Translations under genes and position numbers: made by a program
Source of the DNA: DAOVXM01 sp963746255
GTDB lineage: Bacteria; Chloroflexota; Anaerolineae; Anaerolineales; UBA4823
NCBI GenBank assembly: GCA_963746255.1
Contig: CAVVAJ010000007.1
Coordinates: forward strand, 1,054,001 to 1,118,000
Direction: 5' to 3'
Length of the DNA: 64,000 nucleotides
Shown: positions 27,276 through 36,180 of the stretch, in pieces
Layout: every line of letters starts with the position of its first letter
Position numbering within the stretch: position 1 is the first letter of the stretch
Notes under the pieces: model-generated
Database searches by the model: none
Seen by the model: only the letters and a program-made list of their open reading frames with translations
What the model was told of the DNA's origin: nothing

Positions 27276-30200
27276 ATGAAACTAATACTTTCGGTCAATG
27301 AGAACCAGCATGAGATAGATATTCAGCCTGGAACGAACCTGCTCCAAGTCTTAAGGGTTCTGGGCTACTTTGGTGTCAAGCACGGTTGTGAGACGGGTGA
27401 TTGCGGTTCGTGTACCGTCTTATTAGATGGCATACCGGTTAACAGCTGTGTAATGTTGGCATTACAAGCTGAGGGGAAAGAAGTCCAAACCATTGAACAC
27501 ATCGGTGAGCATCCTGAGCAGGGGTGGAAAAAGACTCCCGGTTTACATCCCATCCAGCAAGCATTTGTGGAAAGCGGGGCGATACAATGTGGGTACTGCA
27601 CACCCGCGCAAATTCTGGCAGCAAAAGAGCTGCTTGATAGGAAATCCCATCCCACAGAGAAAGAGGTGCGAACGGCATTGTCCGGGGTGCTCTGCCGCTG
27701 TACTGGATACGTGAAACCCGTTCAAGCTGTCCTACGGGCGGCAGCAATCATGCGGGGAGAAGAGGTTGAACCATTCTTGCCGGAAGGAGATTTGATCTCA
27801 GCACCAGTTGATTGGATGCCTCACGATGGTGATATTCAACCTGTTTCTGGGGCTGAAGGGTATCCAACCGCGGATAATTCGCTGCGGGTAGTGGACACCC
27901 ATCCCAAAAGTGTGGTACTGCCAAAAATTGGGCTTGTAAATGATACAAAGAACTGGCATAGCGTGGGGAAACCGGAAATAAAAGTCGATGCTGTAAAGCT
28001 TGTCCAGGGCAAGCCTGCTTTTACGGGGGATTTTGAAAAACGCGATATGCTGGTTGCCAAAGTGCTGCGCAGCCCAGTTGCACACGCTCGTATCAAAAGC
28101 ATAGATACCAGCAAGGCTAGTAGTCTTCCTGGCGTCGCCGCAGTCTTGACTTGGCAAGAACTACCTAGAGTGATTTACTCGACGGCTGGGCAATCTGACC
28201 CAATACCTGGACCGCTCGATAGCTTTTCTCTTGATACAAAAGTGCGTTTTGTCGGGGATAGGGTGGCTTTTGTTGCCGCAGAGACCGAGGAGATTGCCTT
28301 AGAGGCATTGAAAGCTATTGAAGTCGAGTATGAAGTTCTCCCCCCAATCTTTGAACCATCAAAAGCGATGGAACCAAACGCCCCCGTACTGCACGATGAG
28401 CCGGAATTTATCGATTTTGCCGATTCCGACGCAAAACGCAATTTAGCTGCCCATATCCACATCGATATAGGTGATGTTGACCAGGGATTTAAAGAAGCCG
28501 ATTATGTCTTTGAGGGCATATATGAAGTCCCCAAAGTTCAGCAAGCCCATATAGAGCCCCATGTGGCAGTCACTTATTGGGATGAGAATGATCGTTTGGT
28601 TATCCGAACCAGCACTCAAGTACCATTCCACGTTCGCAGGCAGTTAGCTCCAGTATTAGGTTTGCCAATCAAGCGTATCCGGGTTGTGAAACCACGTATT
28701 GGTGGTGGATTTGGCGGCAAACAAGAGGTTTTAATCGAGGACGTTGCCGCCCACCTAACGATCGCCACCGGAAGCCCAGTGACATATGAATACAGCCGTG
28801 AGGAAGAGTTTATTGCCGCACGCTCTCGGCACCCAATGCAGATAAAAATGAAGACCGGGGTTAAGAGTGATGGGACAATAACTGCCAACGCTATGCAAGT
28901 GTTGACAGACACCGGAGCTTATGGGTGTCATGCTTTGACAGTTACAGGAAACACTGGCCATAAAGCGATGGCATTGTATGTCGGTGATGGTGTGTACCGA
29001 GAGCATCCGAATATCCAGTTCATTGCAGATATTGTGTATACCAATCATCCTCCTGCAGGCGCTTACAGGGGCTACGGAGTTCCCCAAGGATACTGGCCAG
29101 TCGAACGTCATATGGAGAAAATCGCTCGTAAGTTAGGTGTCAACCCGCTCGACTTCCGGTTAAAGAATGCTTTGCGAGCAGGCGAGCTGCATCCATTCAG
29201 TACTGCCTGGAGTGAGGGGCGCGAACCGCAGCCTGAAACGATTGAAACCTGCGGCCTGGAAGAATGTGTTCGTCAGGGACGGGCGGCTATAAATTGGGAC
29301 GAGAAATTTAATAACCTCAATTGGAGGCATACCCCTAAAAATCCTTATTTGAGGCGAGGGATTGGTGTTGCATTCGTCATGCAGGGAACAGCAATTCCCT
29401 ATCTGGATATGGGTGCCGCTAGTATAAAGATGAACGATGATGGTTCATTCAACCTCTTGATTGGTGCCACGGACTTGGGAACTGGTTCGGATACCGTGTT
29501 GTCACAAATGGCCGCCGAAGTGCTGGGTGTACCTCTTGAGGATATCATCACTTATTCGTCTGATACAGATTTCACCCCATTTGACAAAGGGGCATATGCA
29601 TCAAGCACAACATATATATCCGGAGGAGCAGTCGTAAAGGCAGCTCAGCAGGTCGCTGAACGAATTAAGCTGCGAGCGGCAATGATACTAAATGAACGAA
29701 TTGGTGAACCCCAATTTGTAGCGGATGATATCCGTTTGTACAACCGCCAGGCAAATAGTGTTGATGGTCAATCGTTGAGTATGGAAACGATTGCCAGGCA
29801 TGCCTTCCACCAGAGTGATCAAGAACAGATCATGGGTGTGGCATCTTATATGTCCCCAGTATCCCCCCCACCATTCGCTGCGCAATTCGCTGAAGTAACC
29901 GTTGATATTGAAACAGGGCAGATCGTTGTAGATAGGCTATTAATGGCTGTCGACTCAGGTGTGATCGTAAATCCAATCACAGCTTCCGGTCAAGTAGAGG
30001 GGGGAATGGCACAAGCGTTGGGTTATGCAGTCTGTGAGGAAATGATTTATGATTCCCAAGGACGGGCGCGTGAGCGTGATTTGCGCGATTACCATATCTT
30101 TCAAGCGCATGAAATGCCTCTATTGGAGACGATCTTTGTGGAGACTTTTGAACCATCACACCCATTTGGTGTTAAAGCTGTCGCCGAGATCCCCATGGAT

Positions 30201-30311
30201 GGCGTCGCACCAGCAGTCGGGAATGCAGTGCGAGATGCCTGCGGTGTAGATATTGATCAAATCCCGATCTTGCCAGAAAGGCTTTGGAGAGAATTTCAGA
30301 AAGCAGTGTAA
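27276..30311 (+). CDS. Molybdenum hydroxylase: fused 2Fe-2S subunit and molybdopterin subunit
   Basis: One polypeptide of 1011 residues joins the iron-sulfur (CoxS/XdhC-like) and molybdenum (CoxL/XdhA-like) subunits of a xanthine-dehydrogenase-family enzyme. The plant-type 2Fe-2S cluster Cys are at 38, 43, 46 and 58; the second cluster uses Cys 105, 108, 140 and 142. After a linker (about 170-230) the molybdopterin domains follow. They carry RIGGGFGGKQE near 474-484 and the catalytic-position Glu at about 971 in GVKAVAEIPMDG. The flavin domain is missing and is probably supplied by the protein at 22211. GGAAGGAAG just before the ATG is a good binding site. Substrate (purine, N-heterocycle, aldehyde) cannot be fixed. 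Confidence 0.9.
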   Translation: MKLILSVNENQHEIDIQPGTNLLQVLRVLGYFGVKHGCETGDCGSCTVLLDGIPVNSCVMLALQAEGKEVQTIEHIGEHPEQGWKKTPGLHPIQQAFVESGAIQCGYCTPAQILAAKELLDRKSHPTEKEVRTALSGVLCRCTGYVKPVQAVLRAAAIMRGEEVEPFLPEGDLISAPVDWMPHDGDIQPVSGAEGYPTADNSLRVVDTHPKSVVLPKIGLVNDTKNWHSVGKPEIKVDAVKLVQGKPAFTGDFEKRDMLVAKVLRSPVAHARIKSIDTSKASSLPGVAAVLTWQELPRVIYSTAGQSDPIPGPLDSFSLDTKVRFVGDRVAFVAAETEEIALEALKAIEVEYEVLPPIFEPSKAMEPNAPVLHDEPEFIDFADSDAKRNLAAHIHIDIGDVDQGFKEADYVFEGIYEVPKVQQAHIEPHVAVTYWDENDRLVIRTSTQVPFHVRRQLAPVLGLPIKRIRVVKPRIGGGFGGKQEVLIEDVAAHLTIATGSPVTYEYSREEEFIAARSRHPMQIKMKTGVKSDGTITANAMQVLTDTGAYGCHALTVTGNTGHKAMALYVGDGVYREHPNIQFIADIVYTNHPPAGAYRGYGVPQGYWPVERHMEKIARKLGVNPLDFRLKNALRAGELHPFSTAWSEGREPQPETIETCGLEECVRQGRAAINWDEKFNNLNWRHTPKNPYLRRGIGVAFVMQGTAIPYLDMGAASIKMNDDGSFNLLIGATDLGTGSDTVLSQMAAEVLGVPLEDIITYSSDTDFTPFDKGAYASSTTYISGGAVVKAAQQVAERIKLRAAMILNERIGEPQFVADDIRLYNRQANSVDGQSLSMETIARHAFHQSDQEQIMGVASYMSPVSPPPFAAQFAEVTVDIETGQIVVDRLLMAVDSGVIVNPITASGQVEGGMAQALGYAVCEEMIYDSQGRARERDLRDYHIFQAHEMPLLETIFVETFEPSHPFGVKAVAEIPMDGVAPAVGNAVRDACGVDIDQIPILPERLWREFQKAV

Positions 30312-30331
30312 CCATTGGAATATTAGTCTAT

Positions 30332-31693
30332 ATGGATAAAATCATTCAAATGAGTGCCATCTATGTGATTGGACACGTCAACCCGGATACAGATTCTATC
30401 GCTTCAGCAATGGGGTATGCCTGGCTGCTGCATGAACGTGATGGAGCTGATGTGGTTGCTGCTCGTGCAGGTGCTATAAATCCCCAAACGACTTGGGTTC
30501 TTAGAAAGCTCAGTCTAGAAGCGCCTACCCTCATCACCGATGCATCACCCACATTTCAGGTCGTCAATCAACGTTTGGATACTGTCGAACCAGCCAGTTT
30601 GTTGAGAGAAGCTTGGGCGATAACCTCGCGGACAGGTGGAATTGCACCTGTTGTTGAGTCAAACGGCAGCTCAAGTGGCTTGATAACCGGTGTGAGCCTG
30701 TTTAATTTATTTGGAAAATTGGTAGGCCCCCACCCGCGCCAACAGGAAATGCGTATCAGTGAGATCTTAGATATTCCGTGTAAGGAAGCATGCGATCCAT
30801 CCGTCCCACGATTTAAGGCAAATATGCGTATTCGAGATGCTATCAATCGCATTTTGCGTGCCGAGCACAATGAATTCTTGATCGTAGATGAAAATGATAA
30901 GTATTTGGGTGTTACCAGACAGCGCGATGTTTTAAATCCTCCACGGCTAAGAGTGATCTTGGTAGATCACAATGAACCGCGCCAGGCGATTGGTTCTTTA
31001 GACGAGGCTGAGCTGTTAGAGATTTTAGACCATCATCGATTAGGGAATCCTTCAACACATATACCAATTAAATTTTCCGTGGACGTTGTGGGTAGCACTA
31101 GCACCCTGGTCTCTGAACGAATAGAAGAAGCTGGCTTCAGTGCCCCACCAGAAATTGCCGGCATTTTGCTCGCTGGCTTACTCTCTGACACTTTGATTTT
31201 AAGTTCGCCGACGACAACCGAACGAGACGTGCAAGCAGCCGACCGGTTGGGCAGATGGGCTTTTGTGGGTAATGGCCCATTGGCAGGTGAGACTATTGAA
31301 TCCTATGGCAAGCAAGTATTACGGGCAGGGGCAGGATTGGCAACCCGCGATCGAGATGAAATTGTGAATTCGGATACGAAGATGTACGATGCCGGGGGTT
31401 TTCGTTTTGCGATCGCTCAAGTTGAAGTGACAGATTTACTCCAATTATCAGAACATCTAGAAGACCTCAATTATGCTCTTGATCGTCTGCGCCAGAATAA
31501 TGCACTTGATTTCGCCCTGTTGATGGTCACGGATGTCGTACGGGGGTCAAGTCGATTATTGGTTACTAACGAACCCGCTGAACTTGGTGATCTGCCATAC
31601 CCCAGGCAAGTCGATAACACACGGCTAGCAGAAGGAGTTGTATCAAGAAAGAAGCAGCTGCTTCCAGTAATCTTGGGCTTACTTGAATTATAG
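30332..31693 (+). CDS. Family II (Mn-dependent) inorganic pyrophosphatase with CBS domains
   Basis: A DHH-superfamily pyrophosphatase. Metal-binding motifs are GHVNPDTDSIASAM near residue 13, DHNEP near 211 and ILDHHRLGNPS near 233, and the C-terminal DHHA2 region ends with SRKKQLLPVI. A pair of CBS domains (about residues 70-200) is inserted between the first motifs, as in nucleotide-regulated CBS-pyrophosphatases of clostridia. The ATG at 30332 is preferred, with another at 30350. The gene begins 20 bases after the Mo-hydroxylase and precedes xdhC, so it is probably in the same transcript. It is a second, unrelated pyrophosphatase beside the small one at 17977. Confidence 0.9.
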   Translation: MDKIIQMSAIYVIGHVNPDTDSIASAMGYAWLLHERDGADVVAARAGAINPQTTWVLRKLSLEAPTLITDASPTFQVVNQRLDTVEPASLLREAWAITSRTGGIAPVVESNGSSSGLITGVSLFNLFGKLVGPHPRQQEMRISEILDIPCKEACDPSVPRFKANMRIRDAINRILRAEHNEFLIVDENDKYLGVTRQRDVLNPPRLRVILVDHNEPRQAIGSLDEAELLEILDHHRLGNPSTHIPIKFSVDVVGSTSTLVSERIEEAGFSAPPEIAGILLAGLLSDTLILSSPTTTERDVQAADRLGRWAFVGNGPLAGETIESYGKQVLRAGAGLATRDRDEIVNSDTKMYDAGGFRFAIAQVEVTDLLQLSEHLEDLNYALDRLRQNNALDFALLMVTDVVRGSSRLLVTNEPAELGDLPYPRQVDNTRLAEGVVSRKKQLLPVILGLLEL

Positions 31694-31729
31694 TCTTTGG
31701 GATAACGTTTAGCTTGGCGTGGCTTAACT

Positions 31730-32530
31730 ATGGATGAAACAATCTTTGGGAAAATTGCGGAGATAGAGAAAAGCAACCAATCGGCTGCACTTTGTACCGT
31801 CGTACGCAGTCGTGGATCAACTCCGCGCGGCGCAGCTAGTAAAATGATAGTTTATCCTAACGGTGAGATTTCGGGTACAGTTGGTGGGGGAGAGATGGAG
31901 AGTAGGGTTATAGCAGAGGCGCTCGAGGTGATTCTTCATAACGAATCAAAATTTATCGAATATAGCATGGTGGAACCCGAACGTGGTGACCCAGGTGTCT
32001 GTGGTGGACAAGTGGAAGTATTTATCGAGCCCATCAATCCGAAGCCATTACTGCTCGTGATTGGGGGTGGACATGTGGGCAGAGCGGTATCACGACTTGG
32101 TAGCTGGCTTGGATATCGGATCGCGATGAGTGACGACCGGTTAGATTATTGTAATCCGGAGAATAACCCGTATGCTGAGGAATTCTATCCCGTATTAGTG
32201 GAAGAACTACCAGGGCAGCTCGAAATCACGCAGTGGACTTATATTGTGCTCACCACTCGCGGAGTAGACATCGATGTCCCCGGGTTGCCCGGATTGCTTC
32301 AGTCTAATGCAGCCTACATCGGAGTGATCGGTTCGAGACGCCGGTGGGCAACAACTTGTGCGAAGCTCAGAGAAATTGGGATTAATGATCGAACCCTGGC
32401 AAAAGTACACTCACCGGTAGGGTTAGATATACAGGCAGAGACCCCTGAGGAGATTGCGGTCAGCATCATGGCAGAGATCATCATGTCGCGCAAGGCCGGT
32501 AGTGGCAAGCCGATGCTGGTATCATCATGA
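31730..32530 (+). CDS. xdhC: XdhC/CoxI family molybdenum-cofactor insertion protein
   Basis: XdhC-type proteins bind the molybdenum cofactor and support its sulfuration and insertion into xanthine-dehydrogenase-family enzymes. The N-terminal XdhC_CoxI domain shows CTVVRSRGSTPRGAASKMIV near residues 22-41 and GTVGGGEMES near 49. The C-terminal Rossmann domain has LLVIGGGHVGRAVSRLG near 107 and YIGVIGSRRRW near 196. At 266 residues it is complete. It lies between the first hydroxylase (27276) and the FAD/2Fe-2S fusion (32625), so it may serve both. Confidence 0.92.
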   Translation: MDETIFGKIAEIEKSNQSAALCTVVRSRGSTPRGAASKMIVYPNGEISGTVGGGEMESRVIAEALEVILHNESKFIEYSMVEPERGDPGVCGGQVEVFIEPINPKPLLLVIGGGHVGRAVSRLGSWLGYRIAMSDDRLDYCNPENNPYAEEFYPVLVEELPGQLEITQWTYIVLTTRGVDIDVPGLPGLLQSNAAYIGVIGSRRRWATTCAKLREIGINDRTLAKVHSPVGLDIQAETPEEIAVSIMAEIIMSRKAGSGKPMLVSS

Positions 32531-32624
32531 CCATGAGCAAGCGAGAGATCCCCAAGTATAACCCTTGCAACAAATCTCATCAGCTAGGATTTGTTGGTAG
32601 CATATTGGGAGTTGGGAGTAGATA

Positions 32625-34067
32625 ATGTGGCATAAATATATCAATGCAACAAATGTTGAGCAGGTATTGCAGATTCTCGCTGAGCATCAAGGTAAAGCGC
32701 GTATTGTTGCCGGCGCGACAGATATAATCCTTGAGATAGAGCGAGGGGTACGTTCAGGAATTGAAGTCCTGATCGATATTACCCGAATACCAGATCTCGA
32801 TCAAATCGTGTTGGATAGTAATCAGATATTCCACTTGGGCCCATTGGTCACCCACAATCATTGTGTGAATTCAAAGTTGATTCGCGAATTTGCGTACCCA
32901 CTGAGTAGAGCTGCCTGGGAGGTCGGCGCACCCCAAATTAGAAACCGCGGCACCGTTGCTGGAAATCTTATTACTGCCTCACCCGCAAATGACACCATTA
33001 CCCCACTCATGGGATTATCGGCGGAAGTCAAGTTGCGCTCATTGAATAGTGAGCGAGTAGTCCCTCTAAAGGAATTCTATAAGGGCGTGCGCACGACAGT
33101 TATGCACCCAGATGAGATGCTGGTGGAGATCATTTTCCCCGCGATGCGGTCGAATCAAAGGGGTACATTTACGAAGCTTGGTTTACGGAATGCTCAAGCG
33201 ATATCAGTGGTAAATGTTGGGGTCATCTTGACAATGGAAGATGAGCACATAACCGATGCGTCAATAACGATGGGGGCTGTCGCGCCTCGGATAATCCACG
33301 CCCGTCAAGCAGAGGAATTCTTGGTTGGATTGAGTCTGAACGATGCGGCAATCCAGCAAGCAGCGATCCTGGGACAGAAAGAAGCTACGCCGATTGACGA
33401 CTTACGAGGTTCAGCCAACTACCGGAAGGAGATGGTGCGTGTATGTACAATGCGCGGCTTGCGCGCCATCAAAGATGGTCATTACCTTTCTGATATGCCT
33501 GATCAACCGATATTGCTATGGGGTAATGAGTATCAAGGTCGCGCTCCTTACCTATCTGAACACTCGCACCATACTGCTAACACAGTCATTGAAGCTCGGA
33601 TCAACGGTGTTGCTTATAAATTTAAAAGCGGGTATGATAAATCTCTTCTGCGTTTACTCAGGGAGGATGCCGGCTTGATCGGAACCAAAGAAGGCTGTGC
33701 GGAAGGCGAATGCGGAGCATGTACGGTTTTCTTGGATGGTGTAGCTGTCATGAGCTGCCTTGTTCCGGCTGCGCGAGCACACCTTGCTGATATTGTAACT
33801 ATTGAGGGTTTAGCCCATGGTGGTCAATTGCATCCTGTCCAGCAGGCTTTTATCGATGAGTTAGCCGTTCAATGTGGATATTGCATACCGGGATTTATTA
33901 TGTCAGCTGCCAAGCTTTTGGAAGAACGCACTGAACCATCCATTGTTGACATAAAACAAGCCATAACGGGCAATCTATGCCGCTGTACGGGTTACTATTC
34001 CATTGTCCGAGCGATCGAACATGCTGCGAAAATGAATCCAATAAACCAGGATAACGGAGGGGTCTGA
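32625..34067 (+). CDS. Molybdenum hydroxylase: fused FAD subunit and 2Fe-2S subunit
   Basis: A 480-residue fusion of CoxM-type and CoxS-type subunits. Residues 1-290 form the FAD domain, with VAGATDIILEIERG near 26 and GAPQIRNRGTVAGNLITASPANDT near 100 (in parts), the standard FAD contacts. Residues 320-475 form the two-cluster iron-sulfur domain, with GCAEGECGACTVFLDG, CGYC and GNLCRCTGYYS motifs. The matching molybdenum subunit is probably the protein at 42222, now separated by about 8 kb of unrelated or decayed genes. GGGAG precedes the ATG. The stop overlaps the next start by one base. Confidence 0.92.
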   Translation: MWHKYINATNVEQVLQILAEHQGKARIVAGATDIILEIERGVRSGIEVLIDITRIPDLDQIVLDSNQIFHLGPLVTHNHCVNSKLIREFAYPLSRAAWEVGAPQIRNRGTVAGNLITASPANDTITPLMGLSAEVKLRSLNSERVVPLKEFYKGVRTTVMHPDEMLVEIIFPAMRSNQRGTFTKLGLRNAQAISVVNVGVILTMEDEHITDASITMGAVAPRIIHARQAEEFLVGLSLNDAAIQQAAILGQKEATPIDDLRGSANYRKEMVRVCTMRGLRAIKDGHYLSDMPDQPILLWGNEYQGRAPYLSEHSHHTANTVIEARINGVAYKFKSGYDKSLLRLLREDAGLIGTKEGCAEGECGACTVFLDGVAVMSCLVPAARAHLADIVTIEGLAHGGQLHPVQQAFIDELAVQCGYCIPGFIMSAAKLLEERTEPSIVDIKQAITGNLCRCTGYYSIVRAIEHAAKMNPINQDNGGV

Positions 34068-34456
34068 TGGGAAAATACGACAAATATAATCCTCAAAGCC
34101 ATATGGCAGAAACGCCTTGGAAGATTCACCCAGTCTGGCGAGGCATCGGGTGCCTGATGATCTTGATCATTCCAATCTTGGCTTTTGCGGGTGCCATATT
34201 GGTTGTTCAAGAGAATGCTCGCCAGAAATGGGTGCCCATCCCGGCTGAATTGTCACAGAGTATGACCTTACCTATATTTGGAACCGTGGAAAGTGTCCTG
34301 GCGGTTGTTATTGTTGCTGTGCTGTTGGCATTAATCGGATTTGGGGCAATGACAATCATCTATTCGCTTGTCTATAGTGTAATCGGTCCACCTAAGTATG
34401 GGCCCAAGGATGCCCCACCAATTCACCAGAAGCCTAATAGTCGACGGAGGAGATAG
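34067..34456 (+). CDS. Two-TM membrane protein of unknown function
   Basis: A 129-residue protein with two predicted membrane helices (about residues 27-49 and 77-103) and a basic C-terminal tail ending in four arginines. No catalytic motif is visible and I recognise no named family. Its ATG overlaps the stop of the FAD/2Fe-2S fusion (TGATG), and the next gene begins right after its stop, so all three are tightly coupled. A role in membrane association of the hydroxylase is possible but unproven. Confidence 0.75.
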   Translation: MGKYDKYNPQSHMAETPWKIHPVWRGIGCLMILIIPILAFAGAILVVQENARQKWVPIPAELSQSMTLPIFGTVESVLAVVIVAVLLALIGFGAMTIIYSLVYSVIGPPKYGPKDAPPIHQKPNSRRRR

Positions 34457-36172
34457 TTGGAACGAACTGTACCCAGAACCGCATCCGAAGAAGTTGAGTT
34501 ATACATCCGGACGTATTATTCCCTTCTTCGAACAACTGACGAAATAAAAATCCAAACGCTTGAAGAAGTCCACGCAGGGATGAAATCACTCCTGCATCAT
34601 GGCGCGCGAGATTTTTCGCCAGATTTATCCGCCTTGATTTACAGTGTATTGCGGCTGCCTAATTGCATGGCGGACATCCGGTTGGTTGTTTTAGGGCAGA
34701 GCGAGGAGGTATTCGAACGAGCAGGTTACCATATTGGAGAAAACTGGCAATCTGTTTCAGCGCGCGCTCGACGTAGGAGGTGTTTCTACGATGGCGAAGA
34801 TACTTTAATTTGTTTTATTGCCAGCCGGTCTGATATAGATGATGTGATTCCTTTACTTGCTGCGTACCAGATTGAGTGGAATAAGATGCATCTTCTGCTC
34901 CAGAAATCATCCCTGCAATGGGCTCAAAGTACTATTGGTAGTAATGATCGCTCGATCAAGTCACTGAGTAAGGCATTGGGAATTACCGAGAATGAAGTGC
35001 AACGCTTGAATGAGATCTGGGGTGATCAATTCGCGACGAATATTACAAAAATTGCTGCCCAACCCTGTGAACTGGGTGTAAGGTTGCTTAGCGGCTCTTT
35101 AAGCGAATATCGAAGAGCTACTCATTCCTGGTGGGAAAATATCCGCGGAGAAGTTCCAGATCTGCATAACCGACCGGTTTACTTTATCTCGAGCAACCCT
35201 CATAGCGTATTTAATCTCCTCTCGGGTTTTGCCTTAATAAAAGAAAAAGATTTGATTGAATATCTAGAAGGGTCCGAGGACGAGGAACTTGCTTACGAGT
35301 GGTCAGACATTCAAAAAAGTGCCGTTCCATCCAGTCGCGAGAATTTCTTCTACTATGTGTTAAAGAAATTTCAAAACACATCCCGAGGTAAATATCTGAT
35401 TTCGGAGCAGTTTGATTTTGAACGTGATCTCGGTTTACTGCGAGTTTGGAACGAGCGCTGTTTTGATCTCGAAGCCCAATTAGTAGATTTGAAGAGTTTA
35501 AAGTGGGATGTCGTTGACCCACGATTATTCACATCACCTCTCCAAAACAGCCTTTATAAGCTGTCAAAGAGTGATGCTTTGATCTTGAACGTCGATTATC
35601 CGCTCGGTTTATCAGCTTACAACGTACTAAGCGAGGTAGCCGAGCATGTTGGCTCGGTATTGGGGGTATATATCATTGGGAAGGCGGCTACATTGAATGG
35701 CGTCGTTGGTGATGTCATGATCCCAAACGTCGTCCACGATGAGCACTCACAGAATACTTACCTCTTTCATAACCCATTTTCGGCGGCAGATGTATCACCT
35801 TACCTGGTTTATGGTACAGTCCTGGACAATCAGAAATCGGTTACCGTATTGGGGACATTCTTACAGAATGAGCGGTATATGGATATTTTCTACCGGGAAG
35901 GTTATACGGACATCGAGATGGAGGCAGGACCTTATCTGTCAGCAATTTACGAAATGGTGCGACCAAAACGCCACCCTGTGAATGAATTCATTAATCTTTA
36001 CGGGTTGCCCTTTGATTTGGGGCTGATCCATTATGCGTCTGACACCCCGCTGAATAAGGGAAAGAACCTGGGCGCTGGTAATTTATCATATTATGGGATG
36101 GACTTAAGTTATGCTGCCGCAATAGTGATTCTTCAGCGGATTTTTTCTCTAGAGTTGGAGCGGTTGAGCTAG
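34457..36172 (+). CDS. Unknown 571-residue protein, C-terminus weakly like nucleoside phosphorylase
   Basis: I do not recognise a characterised family with certainty. The N-terminal 190 residues are mostly helical. The C-terminal third (about 385-565) contains VLGVYIIGKAATLNGVVGDV followed by MIPNVVHDEHS, and later GYTDIEMEAGPYLSAIYE. The order (glycine-rich strand, GD-x-x-IP, then DIEME-x) recalls nucleoside phosphorylases and AMP nucleosidase, where the ME glutamate binds ribose. That similarity is by eye only. The TTG start follows directly on the previous stop, with GGAGGAG at 34446-34452. It ends a three-gene unit with a molybdenum hydroxylase subunit, so a nucleoside or purine role would fit. 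It meets a convergent aminotransferase gene nine bases on. Confidence 0.75.
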   Translation: MERTVPRTASEEVELYIRTYYSLLRTTDEIKIQTLEEVHAGMKSLLHHGARDFSPDLSALIYSVLRLPNCMADIRLVVLGQSEEVFERAGYHIGENWQSVSARARRRRCFYDGEDTLICFIASRSDIDDVIPLLAAYQIEWNKMHLLLQKSSLQWAQSTIGSNDRSIKSLSKALGITENEVQRLNEIWGDQFATNITKIAAQPCELGVRLLSGSLSEYRRATHSWWENIRGEVPDLHNRPVYFISSNPHSVFNLLSGFALIKEKDLIEYLEGSEDEELAYEWSDIQKSAVPSSRENFFYYVLKKFQNTSRGKYLISEQFDFERDLGLLRVWNERCFDLEAQLVDLKSLKWDVVDPRLFTSPLQNSLYKLSKSDALILNVDYPLGLSAYNVLSEVAEHVGSVLGVYIIGKAATLNGVVGDVMIPNVVHDEHSQNTYLFHNPFSAADVSPYLVYGTVLDNQKSVTVLGTFLQNERYMDIFYREGYTDIEMEAGPYLSAIYEMVRPKRHPVNEFINLYGLPFDLGLIHYASDTPLNKGKNLGAGNLSYYGMDLSYAAAIVILQRIFSLELERLS

Positions 36173-36180
36173 CGGATAAT

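Noticed and set aside
27276..30311. Possible selenocysteine codon in the molybdenum hydroxylase
   Set aside because: The frame has no internal TGA; enzymes of this group carry selenium as a cofactor ligand, not as selenocysteine.
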